A DNA stretch of 15,578 nt. Source: JBJXGV01 sp046160485 (GTDB taxonomy: Bacteria > Orphanbacterota > Orphanbacteria > JBJXGV01). The DNA lies in NCBI GenBank assembly GCA_046160485.1, contig JBJXGV010000006.1, positions 1 to 15,578 on the forward strand, read 5' to 3'. The position numbers and the translations under genes were made by a program. Every line of letters starts with the position of its first letter. The first letter of the stretch is position 1. This document shows positions 1-6,328 of this stretch, one piece after another. Under the pieces are notes generated by a model. That model did no database searches, was not told the DNA's origin, and worked only from the letters and a program-made list of their open reading frames with translations.

Positions 1-54
1 CCCGCTGAGTGCCATCCTGACAATCACCGCGCGATCGACTTCCTTCCTGCTCAT
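1..54 (-). CDS. Partial IS transposase, N-terminal 18 residues
   Basis: The minus-strand ATG at 54-52 opens a frame reading MSRKEVDRAVIVRMALSG that is still open at position 1. This matches the usual N-terminus of ISNCY-family DDE transposases (MSxKExxRxxVxxxVxxG), which leads into a helix-turn-helix that would bind the IS ends. Only this stub is visible, so neither the HTH nor the DDE catalytic residues can be judged. The gene reads away from the glycosyltransferase at 180. Eighteen residues are little evidence, but the in-frame start behind an IS-type end makes the call reasonable. Whether the transposase is intact cannot be told from this window. Confidence 0.62.
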   Translation of the reverse strand, partial: MSRKEVDRAVIVRMALSG

Positions 55-72
55 GAGATATGTCTCCGTCAT

Positions 73-121
73 GGGGGGACATTTTCATGGAGCAGTTAGG
101 GGGTGACACTTCTATAGAGCA
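73..121. repeat. Two tandem imperfect repeats at the IS end (transposase binding sites)
   Basis: Two units about 26 bp apart share a G-run, GACA, a T-rich stretch and GAGCA: one at 73-94 (GGGGGGACATTTTCATGGAGCA is the 22-bp unit, key parts GGGGGGACATTTTC and GGAGCA) and one at 99-121 (key parts GGGGGTGACACTTC and TATAGAGCA). Repeated units at an IS end are typically transposase-binding sites. They also provide the upstream ATGs (60, 71, 88) that make the adjacent glycosyltransferase frame look longer than it is. Confidence 0.65.
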
Positions 122-143
122 TCCGCATCGAACGGGACGCGCC

Positions 144-173
144 TTGCACGCGGCCGCGCGGCCACGTTATGCT
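144..173 (+). promoter_or_regulatory. Candidate leaderless promoter for the GT-C gene
   Basis: TTGCAC at 144-149 (-35-like) is followed after 18 bp by TATGCT at 168-173 (-10-like). The GTG start codon lies 6 nt after the -10 box, about where transcription would begin, so the mRNA would have little or no leader. No Shine-Dalgarno sequence lies before the GTG, which agrees. The promoter begins about 17-23 bp beyond the IS tip, so the insertion seems to have spared it. The -10/start arrangement recurs almost identically at 4847-4866. Confidence 0.5.
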
Positions 174-179
174 GCCGCC

Positions 180-2366
180 GTGCCCGCCGACGCGAAGAAT
201 CCCCCGCACGAAACGCCTCCTCGCGCCGCCGGGCGCCGCGGCGCGCTCGCGCTCGCGTTCTCGGATTCGCGCGCGCGGCTCTGCGTCCTCCTCGCCGCGG
301 TCTGTGCGCTCGTGTACGGCGCCTCCGCGCTTCAGCATGCCGCGGGGGAGTGGACCGCTCCTCTCGACGACGCGTACATCTACTACCAGTACGCGAAGTC
401 GTTCGTGTCGGGGAGTCCGTTCGCCTACGCGCCGGGTGAGCCCGCGACGACCGGCGCCACGAGCCTTCTGCATCTGATCTTGCTTGCTCCCTGGTTCTTG
501 CTCGGCGTCAGCGGTTCGGGCGCCGTCGTCGTCACGTTCCTCGGCGGCGCGGCCGCACTCGCCGCGACGCTCGTTCTTCTGCACGACCTGCTCGAGAAAC
601 GCGCCTCGCGCGAAATGGCTTTGTGGGGCGTACTCCTCTTCGCGGCGTCGGGGCCGCTGGCGTGGGGCTACTTCTCGGGAATGGAGCTGCCGCTACTTCA
701 TCTCTTCTTCGTGGCGTCGCTACACGCGCTTCTGACACCGGTATCGACGCGCCGCCGCGTCGCCGTGCTTTGCGGGCTCGCGCTCTGCCGGCCCGAGGGA
801 TTCTTGTTTCCCGTGACGCTTCTTGTTTGCGCGGCGGGCGCGGCCGTCCTCGCGCACCGCGCGCGCGGCGCAGGCGCCGGCGCGAGCGCGGACGATCGTG
901 ATTCATCGCCCGCACCGCTCTCGCTGCGCGCGCTCGCGATTCCCGTCGCGGTCGGCGCGCTGCCGTTTCTTCTCGCGCTCGTTCTGACCGGCACGCTCTC
1001 GTCGCAGTCGATGCGCGCGAAGGCGCTTCTCTTCGAGGGTTCGACGACGACCGGTGAACTCATCGCGCGCGGGGCGGCGTACTTTGCGGTCGTGCTCAAG
1101 GGTGTCTTCGGTGAGGGCGCCTCCGAGCCGACCGGCGCGCTCTCCGCGAACCGCTGGCAGGTCGCGACGTTTTTTCCGCCGCTTGCGCTCCCGCTGTTTC
1201 TCTTGGGACTGCTCCCCGATGCCGCGGAGGAGGCGCGCCGCCGCCGTCCCGCGTTGTTTCTCCCCGCGGCGCTCTGGTTCTTCGGTGCGCTGCTTCTCGA
1301 GTCTGCGCTCCTGCCGTATCCGTCGCATTGGAATCGCTACACGATGCCGTTCTTTCCGCTCTTCCTCGTCGGCGCGGTTTTCGGTGCGCACCGCCTCGCG
1401 GGTTGGCTCGGCGAGGCGCGCTCCGGCCTCTCCGCCGCTCGCGGCCTGCTCGCGTTCTTCCTTCTCTTCTCGATCGTCGGATGGGCGCAACTCGCGGTCG
1501 GCTTCGGGCGCAACGCGCGCGATATCCACGATCAGCATGTCAACGCGGGGCGATGGATCGCGGCGAATCTGCCGCCGGCTTCGCGCATCGCGGTGAACGA
1601 TGCGGGCGCGCTCGCGTATTTCGGCGGCCGCCCGATTCTTGATCTGCTCGGGCTGGTTTCACGAGGCACGACCGAACCCGTCAACGAAGGTGCGGGCGCG
1701 CTCTACGAATACCTCGAGTCGCTCCCGGCGGCGTCGCGGCCGACGCACTTCGCGGTGTATCCCGATTGGTTTCGTCTCGCCGACGCGGGGATCTTCGGCG
1801 CGACCATCTACACCGCGCCGCTGTTTGCCCCATCGATCGCGGGGAGCCCGCTGCCGCTCACGATCTACGTCGCGGATTGGAGCCTCGCCGGCAGCGGCGC
1901 GCAGCCGCTCGCGGTGCCGCCGGGATGGCGCGTCGTCGACGCGCTCGACGTCGCCGACCTCGCGAGCGAGCACGCGCACGGTTATCGTTTTCGCCGGCCC
2001 GGCCCCGGCTATCCGGAGTCCGACGCACTCTCGCTTCACTACGCGGGCGACGGCGCGCCGCGCGTCGCAGACGGCGGCCGTCTCATCGCCGGCGGCGAGC
2101 GTTTCCGCACGACGGCGAGCGCCTCGCAAGACCTGCTTCTCGTCGCGCGTACAGACGGCGCGTTCCGCCTCGATGTGAAAGTCAACGGCGCGTCCGCGGG
2201 GACGTGGAACCACAACGGGCCGAGCGGAGTTTGGAGCGAAGCCGGCTTTCCGATTCCTGCCGCTGCGGTGCGCGGCGGCGCGGTCGAGTTCGAAATCGAC
2301 ACGCCCCCCGCACTCGGTGCGCGGAGTTATCGCGTCTTCCACTACTGGGTCTGCCAGCGCGGATAG
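180..2366 (+). CDS. GT-C fold integral-membrane glycosyltransferase
   Basis: A polytopic membrane protein of 728 residues from a GTG at 180. It has the GT-C hallmark acidic pair DDAYIYYQYA (D63-D64) in the first periplasmic loop after one transmembrane helix, followed by a GEPATTGATS stretch. It also has SGMEL (about 166-170) and CRPEG (about 203-207), motifs common in GT-C enzymes that use polyprenyl-phosphate sugars (AftB-like and family-39-like). Many hydrophobic helices span roughly residues 30-450. A soluble C-terminal region carries AVNDAGALAYFGGRP and ends in a beta-rich domain. It probably moves a sugar from a lipid carrier onto an envelope acceptor outside the inner membrane; donor and acceptor are unknown. 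The frame is open back to an ATG at 60, but codons before about 125 lie in the IS end, so GTG 180 is preferred. The lipid-kinase gene follows after 10 bp, suggesting co-transcription. Confidence 0.8.
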   Translation: MPADAKNPPHETPPRAAGRRGALALAFSDSRARLCVLLAAVCALVYGASALQHAAGEWTAPLDDAYIYYQYAKSFVSGSPFAYAPGEPATTGATSLLHLILLAPWFLLGVSGSGAVVVTFLGGAAALAATLVLLHDLLEKRASREMALWGVLLFAASGPLAWGYFSGMELPLLHLFFVASLHALLTPVSTRRRVAVLCGLALCRPEGFLFPVTLLVCAAGAAVLAHRARGAGAGASADDRDSSPAPLSLRALAIPVAVGALPFLLALVLTGTLSSQSMRAKALLFEGSTTTGELIARGAAYFAVVLKGVFGEGASEPTGALSANRWQVATFFPPLALPLFLLGLLPDAAEEARRRRPALFLPAALWFFGALLLESALLPYPSHWNRYTMPFFPLFLVGAVFGAHRLAGWLGEARSGLSAARGLLAFFLLFSIVGWAQLAVGFGRNARDIHDQHVNAGRWIAANLPPASRIAVNDAGALAYFGGRPILDLLGLVSRGTTEPVNEGAGALYEYLESLPAASRPTHFAVYPDWFRLADAGIFGATIYTAPLFAPSIAGSPLPLTIYVADWSLAGSGAQPLAVPPGWRVVDALDVADLASEHAHGYRFRRPGPGYPESDALSLHYAGDGAPRVADGGRLIAGGERFRTTASASQDLLLVARTDGAFRLDVKVNGASAGTWNHNGPSGVWSEAGFPIPAAAVRGGAVEFEIDTPPALGARSYRVFHYWVCQRG

Positions 2367-2370
2367 GAGG
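2365..2370 (+). promoter_or_regulatory. Ribosome binding site that fixes the lipid kinase start
   Basis: AGGAGG lies 6 nt before GTG 2377 and overlaps the stop codon of the preceding gene. This perfect Shine-Dalgarno selects GTG 2377 over the in-frame upstream ATG at 2317, which has no comparable site and would overlap the glycosyltransferase by 50 bp. Confidence 0.75.
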
Positions 2371-2376
2371 TTCATC

Positions 2377-3276
2377 GTGTCGCGGGGTCCGGTTCGCGCG
2401 CGCTTTCTCATCAACCCGTATTCGGGGATTCCGCTCGTTCGAGCGCCCGTCTACTCGATCATCGAGAAGACGTTTCTGCGCTCCGACTGGGATTTCGACA
2501 TCAAGATCTTGCGCGCGCGCGGCGACGGCGAGCGCGAGGCGCGGCGCGCCGCGGAAGAAGGGATCGATGTCGTCGTGGGAGCGGGAGGCGACGGAACGCT
2601 CCACGACATCGGCAACGGCTTGGCCGGCACGCGCACGGCGCTCGGCGTCATTCCGCTCGGATCCGGCAATGGCTACGCGCGCGCGCTCGGTATTCCGCTC
2701 GACACGACACGCGCGATGCAGGCGCTCCTTACCGGCGCGCCCAAGCCGCTCGACGTCGGCGAAATCGGCGGCCGTTTCTTCCTGAGCACGTCGGGCGTCG
2801 GTCTCGACGCCGCGGTGGGCGAAGAGTTCGAGAAGAGCCCGTTTCGCGGCGGCATCCCGTACTTCGGCATCGCGTTCAAGGAGATCTTGCAATATCAGCC
2901 GTTCGGCGTGCAGCTCGAGTTCGGCGGCGAGCGGCGCGAGTTTCGGCCGCTGCTCGTGACGGTCGCGAACACGAATCAGTTCGGTCTCGGCGCCGTCATC
3001 GCGCCGAAGGCGCGCCCCGACGACGGATTGCTCGACGTGTGCGTCATCGAGGAGTTCTCCGTTCTTGAGGCGCTCTTGCACACGCCGAAACTCTTCCTCG
3101 GCGAGATCGACCAGCTTCCGAACGTGAACATCTATCAGACGCCGGAAGTGCGGCTCGTCCTCGAACGCGCGGTGCCGGGGCACGTGGACGGCGAGCCGCG
3201 CGCGCTCCCAAGCGAGATCCTCTTTCGCGTCAGGCCGGCCTACCTCAACGTTTGGCTGTCGGCGCCCGCGGCCTGA
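2377..3276 (+). CDS. Diacylglycerol kinase family (DagK/YegS-like) lipid kinase
   Basis: This 299-residue protein has the full DAGK catalytic signature: NPYSG near the N-terminus (residues 13-17), the nucleotide-binding GGDGT loop (70-74), PLGSGNGYARALGIP (93-107), GVGLDAAVGEEF, DDGLLDV and a late VDGEPR. This is the normal length and domain order of bacterial YegS/DgkB-type kinases, soluble or membrane-peripheral enzymes that use ATP to phosphorylate diacylglycerol or another lipid alcohol. The substrate cannot be read from sequence; it could recycle diacylglycerol or phosphorylate a lipid used in envelope assembly, given the two glycosyltransferases beside it. The gene follows the GT-C gene by 10 bp. 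Its last 37 bp overlap the convergent gene on the other strand. No key residue appears to be missing. Confidence 0.9.
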   Translation: MSRGPVRARFLINPYSGIPLVRAPVYSIIEKTFLRSDWDFDIKILRARGDGEREARRAAEEGIDVVVGAGGDGTLHDIGNGLAGTRTALGVIPLGSGNGYARALGIPLDTTRAMQALLTGAPKPLDVGEIGGRFFLSTSGVGLDAAVGEEFEKSPFRGGIPYFGIAFKEILQYQPFGVQLEFGGERREFRPLLVTVANTNQFGLGAVIAPKARPDDGLLDVCVIEEFSVLEALLHTPKLFLGEIDQLPNVNIYQTPEVRLVLERAVPGHVDGEPRALPSEILFRVRPAYLNVWLSAPAA

Positions 3277-4775
3277 GTGCGCCGGCCCGCACGCACCTTC
3301 GCGGGATGCTCGGGCGGCGGCGGCGGAAGTTCGCCGACGGCGCCGGTGCCGAACGGCGCGCGCCAGACGTCGAGGACGTGCGGCAGATCGCGCGCCCACG
3401 CCGCGCTCATGAGCACGAGGATGGCCGCCGCCGCCGCGAAATTGCCGCGTGACCGTCCGATCGCGCGCATCGTCGCACGCGGCGCCGTGAGCGCGAGCCC
3501 CGCGTACGCGAAGAGAATCGGTAACAGCGGAATGCGATAGCGCGACATCCCGAAGATCACCGCGTGGATGATGACGTAGAAGATGAGGAGCGCGAACGTG
3601 AGGCGCCGTTCCGCGCCCGCGGGTGAGGCGAAGAGCCCCGCGACCGCGAGAATCGAGAGCGCGATGAACGCCGCCGTGCTCGCGGTCGTGAGAATCTGCG
3701 TCGCGAAGGGTCCGGGCGGAGGTTTGTAGTAGCGCGCGCGAAGATGACGGATCAGAAAATTCGACGGCGTCCAGAGCGCCGCGAGTTTCGTCACGGCGCG
3801 GCGCGCGACGAGAGCGGGGTGGCGCGCCATGAACGCGAGGCCGCCGCGGACTTCGCAGCGCATCCGGTCGGCGATGTTCGCGTCGGTGCAGCGCGCGCGC
3901 ACCGGAATCCCCGCCGCGGGAGGTCGCGGCTCCATCCGTCCCCAGTCGTAGTTCTCCGCGGGAAACGCGTTCTGGTTTTGCTGCAGCGCGAACCCGATGT
4001 TCGTGCTCACGAGCATGAAGCGATCGTATCGAAGCCAGTTGCGCAGGGTGACCGGCGCGATCACGAGCGCGCACGCGAGCATGCAGATCGCGAAGAGTTC
4101 GGCTGCGCGGCGCCGCGACGGCCGCGCGATATCGACGAACCACGGCAGAAGCATTACGAGAAACGGGAGCGCGATTTCCTTCGCGAGCGTCGCCGCGCCG
4201 AGGAGGGCGCCCGCGATCGCGGCGTCGCGGCGCGACCGCGTCTCCGCAACGCGCAAGAGACTCAGAAACCCGGCGGCGAAGAGCGTCGTGAAAAGCGTCT
4301 CCGTCCAGACGAAATGTGTAAACGCGATCAGTTCGGGAAGAAGTGCGATCGCAAACGCGCCCGCGAGCGCGGCGCGATCGTTACGCAAGAGGCGCCGGCC
4401 GATTCGATACGAGAGCCACACCGTCGCGACGCCGAGAATCACCTGAGCGAACTTGACCGCGACGAGCGAGCGGTTCGAAATCGCGAGGACGCCAGCCATG
4501 AAGAGCGGATGAAGCGGCGCGTAGTGCGCTTCGTCGAATCCGGTCGGCGGTGTCACGTAGGGCGTGTGGTCGAGGACCCGGTTCGCGGCGGCGACGAAGA
4601 GTTTTTCGTCTCGCACGGGCGGTGTGGCGTACGTGAGTGCGAGCGGGATCGCGCGCGCCGCGAATGCGACGGCGAGCAGGACGAAGACGGCCCTGCGCGG
4701 AGAGACCGCGGGCGGGCGCGCGAGTGCGGAGCCGTTCACGCGGCGAGAATACGGTTCACCACCGGGGCGCGTCAT
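3240..4775 (-). CDS. GT-C glycosyltransferase, PMT/ArnT-like (family 39 type)
   Basis: A polytopic protein of 511 residues. After a basic N-terminus and first helix (about 29-50) comes the loop acidic pair in PVRDEKLF (D56-E57), the expected GT-C catalytic position. FDEAHYAPLHPLF, FVWTETLF (156-163) and LLGAATLAKEIALPF (about 191-205) match the PMT_2 pattern of dolichyl/undecaprenyl-phosphate-sugar transferases. About ten hydrophobic helices follow, without a large soluble C-terminal domain. It probably glycosylates a lipid or protein at the outer face of the inner membrane. It is divergent from the sulfatase-fold gene (88 bp between starts) and overlaps the lipid kinase tail to tail by 37 bp. 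It shares the GT-C type but not clear sequence identity with the gene at 180, so the two likely act at different steps. The start codon lacks an obvious Shine-Dalgarno. Confidence 0.8.
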   Translation of the reverse strand: MTRPGGEPYSRRVNGSALARPPAVSPRRAVFVLLAVAFAARAIPLALTYATPPVRDEKLFVAAANRVLDHTPYVTPPTGFDEAHYAPLHPLFMAGVLAISNRSLVAVKFAQVILGVATVWLSYRIGRRLLRNDRAALAGAFAIALLPELIAFTHFVWTETLFTTLFAAGFLSLLRVAETRSRRDAAIAGALLGAATLAKEIALPFLVMLLPWFVDIARPSRRRAAELFAICMLACALVIAPVTLRNWLRYDRFMLVSTNIGFALQQNQNAFPAENYDWGRMEPRPPAAGIPVRARCTDANIADRMRCEVRGGLAFMARHPALVARRAVTKLAALWTPSNFLIRHLRARYYKPPPGPFATQILTTASTAAFIALSILAVAGLFASPAGAERRLTFALLIFYVIIHAVIFGMSRYRIPLLPILFAYAGLALTAPRATMRAIGRSRGNFAAAAAILVLMSAAWARDLPHVLDVWRAPFGTGAVGELPPPPPEHPAKVRAGRRTQAAGADSQTLR

Positions 4776-4863
4776 CAGATGATTCCGAGTCCGCGCTCGC
4801 GGCGCGCCTTCGATTCGCGCGACAGCTCGGCGAGGTGCGCGCGCGGCATGTTACGATGCCGCG
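4776..4863. promoter_or_regulatory. Divergent promoter region with a leaderless-type -10 box
   Basis: These 88 bp separate divergent starts. On the plus strand, TACGAT at 4852-4857 lies 6 nt before ATG 4864, in a 20-bp context (4847-4866) that matches 163-182 at 15 of 20 positions, including the start codon's TG. No good -35 is seen at 17-18 bp, and no Shine-Dalgarno precedes ATG 4864, so a leaderless transcript is likely. No convincing promoter was seen for the minus-strand gene. Confidence 0.42.
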
Positions 4864-6303
4864 ATGCGCAAGATCAGTTCGCCGCCGCGTCGTCGCGACG
4901 GGGGCGTCCGGCACAGTGTCGCGTTCGCGCTCTTCATCGCGGCGTTCGCGGCTCTCGCGTTCGGCTGCGCGCGCCGGGATGACCCGCGCCCCAACGTCAT
5001 CCTCATCTCCATCGACAGCCTTCGCGGCGATCGCCTCGGCTGCTACGGCTACCCGCGTCCCGTCTCGCCGACTCTCGACCGGCTCGCGCGCGAGGGAGTT
5101 CTCTTTTCAGACGTCATAAGCCAATCGTCGTGGACGCTTCCCGCGCACATCTCGCTCTTGACATCGCAGTACGGCTACCGGCACGGGGTCAACGACGAAA
5201 AAGACCGGCATGATCCGGGACTCACGACGCTCGCGGAGGCGTTTGGCGCGGGCGGCTACGTGACCGCGGCGATCGTGAGTGGGCCGCTCCTACGCCGCGA
5301 GTTCGGGCTGGCGGAAGGTTTCGACCACTTCGACGAATCCGCCGCCGAAAAGCGTGCGCGCGAATCTCACACGGCGTTGGCGGGTCCGAAGACGAACCGG
5401 GCAATTCTCTCGTTTCTCGATTCGACGCCGAGCAAGCCGCTCTTTCTGTTTCTTCACTACTGGGATGTCCACTACGACTACGCGCCGCCCGCGCCGTACG
5501 CGCGCCTCTTCGGGCACGATTCGCTTTCGTCGCGAAGTTTCTCGGATTTCATCCGCGACAAGACGATCAACGCGAGCCTCGACGAGCACGATCGCGCGCA
5601 GCTTGCGGCGCTCTACGATGGCGAGGTGCGCTACACGGATCACTTGATCGACGCGGCGCTTTCGGCTCTGCGTGATCGCGGATACCTCGAGCATGCGATC
5701 GTCGCCGTTACGTCCGATCACGGCGACGAGTTCTTCGAACACGGAGCGAAGGGACACCAGAACACACTGTACGACGAGGTCATTCGGATTCCGCTCATTC
5801 TCTGGTTCGGCGATGGCGCGCACGCGGGCCATGTGATCGGAGAGCGGGTCGAACTGATCGACGTCTACCCGACCTTGCTCGCGGCGGCCGGGCTCGCGTT
5901 CGACGCGGAGTCGATCGACGGACGCGATCTCGCGCCCGCGCTCGGCGGCGCGAAGCACGCGGCGCGCGAGCCATTCGGGACCGGACGCCCGCGGATCTCC
6001 GAGACGCTGACGAAGGACCGCGCCACGACGATGAGTTCGCGCGTTCCGCTCGAAGCGATCGAACTCGACGGGAGGAAGCTCCACGTCTGGCGCAATCAGG
6101 CCGCGCGGCGCGAGCTATTCGATCTGCGTTCCGATCCCGCCGAGGCGCACGACGTCTACGCCGCGCAGCGCGCCGGCGCGGACGCCCTCGAGGCGCTGTT
6201 GACGCAGCGTGTCGCGTCCGCCGGGGCTGCATCCGCCGCGGACACGGCAAGCCTCGACCCGGCGACCGTCGAGGAACTCCGCTCGCTCGGCTACATCGAC
6301 TAG
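4864..6303 (+). CDS. Sulfatase-fold lipoprotein with Thr nucleophile (phosphatase/phosphotransferase-like)
   Basis: A 479-residue protein of the alkaline phosphatase/sulfatase superfamily. The N-terminus has a basic stretch, a hydrophobic segment (18-34) and a Cys at 35 (ALAFGC), so it is probably a lipoprotein or membrane-anchored enzyme facing the periplasm. Metal-site motifs are visible: ILISIDSLRGDR (D51) and SDHGDEFFEHGAKGHQ (D285, H286, K297, H298). At the formylglycine site the usual C/S-x-P-x-R is replaced by SWTLPAHISLLTS (T91, P93, H95). A Thr nucleophile is typical of phosphate-ester members such as LtaS-type phosphoglycerol and EptA-type phosphoethanolamine transferases, not of FGly sulfatases. 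LYDEVIRIPLILW and the C-terminal ELRSLGYID fit a large, poorly characterised subgroup of sulfatase-like proteins. Substrate unknown; glycosyltransferase and lipid-kinase neighbours suggest an envelope phospho- or sulfo-ester. Convergent with the next gene, 25 bp apart. Confidence 0.85.
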   Translation: MRKISSPPRRRDGGVRHSVAFALFIAAFAALAFGCARRDDPRPNVILISIDSLRGDRLGCYGYPRPVSPTLDRLAREGVLFSDVISQSSWTLPAHISLLTSQYGYRHGVNDEKDRHDPGLTTLAEAFGAGGYVTAAIVSGPLLRREFGLAEGFDHFDESAAEKRARESHTALAGPKTNRAILSFLDSTPSKPLFLFLHYWDVHYDYAPPAPYARLFGHDSLSSRSFSDFIRDKTINASLDEHDRAQLAALYDGEVRYTDHLIDAALSALRDRGYLEHAIVAVTSDHGDEFFEHGAKGHQNTLYDEVIRIPLILWFGDGAHAGHVIGERVELIDVYPTLLAAAGLAFDAESIDGRDLAPALGGAKHAAREPFGTGRPRISETLTKDRATTMSSRVPLEAIELDGRKLHVWRNQAARRELFDLRSDPAEAHDVYAAQRAGADALEALLTQRVASAGAASAADTASLDPATVEELRSLGYID

Positions 6304-6328
6304 CGGGGGAGTCGCGCGCGGCGAATCG

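Larger units (their letters stand above)
1..121 (-). mobile_element. Terminal part of an ISNCY-like insertion sequence, cut by the window edge
   Basis: On the minus strand, reading inward from about 121, the sequence begins TGCTCTATAGAAGTGTCACC, continues through a second copy of a related motif, and reaches an ATG at 54 that opens a transposase-like frame running off the window. A short TG-starting end carrying repeated transposase-site-like motifs just upstream of a transposase start is the usual layout of an IS left end. The exact tip is uncertain: CA dinucleotides at 120-121 and 126-127 are both candidates. The family (ISNCY/IS1202-like, otherwise IS481- or IS21-like) is judged from memory of end and protein sequence style. 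Most of the element lies outside the window. Confidence 0.7.

Noticed and set aside
60..179. Extended N-terminus of the GT-C frame starting at ATG 60
   Set aside because: The codons up to about 125 are IS terminal repeats, no ribosome site precedes ATG 60, and GTG 180 has a matching -10 box and precedes the first conserved part of the protein.
2182..4143. Long minus-strand frame of 653 codons across the lipid kinase and part of the GT-C gene
   Set aside because: The translation is Arg-rich low-complexity without domains, and it is antisense to a kinase with full motifs. It is a high-GC shadow frame.
3744..4982. Plus-strand frame of 412 codons across the second GT-C gene
   Set aside because: Charged low-complexity translation, antisense to a membrane protein with clear helices and GT-C acidic pair.
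5131..5190. Formylglycine sulfatase active site in the 4864 product
   Set aside because: The motif position has Thr, not Cys or Ser, and His instead of Arg, so FGly formation is not expected.
6304..6328. Bidirectional terminator between the sulfatase-fold and Hsp100-like genes
   Set aside because: The 25-bp gap has GCGCGC self-complementarity but no stable stem with a T-run on either side.
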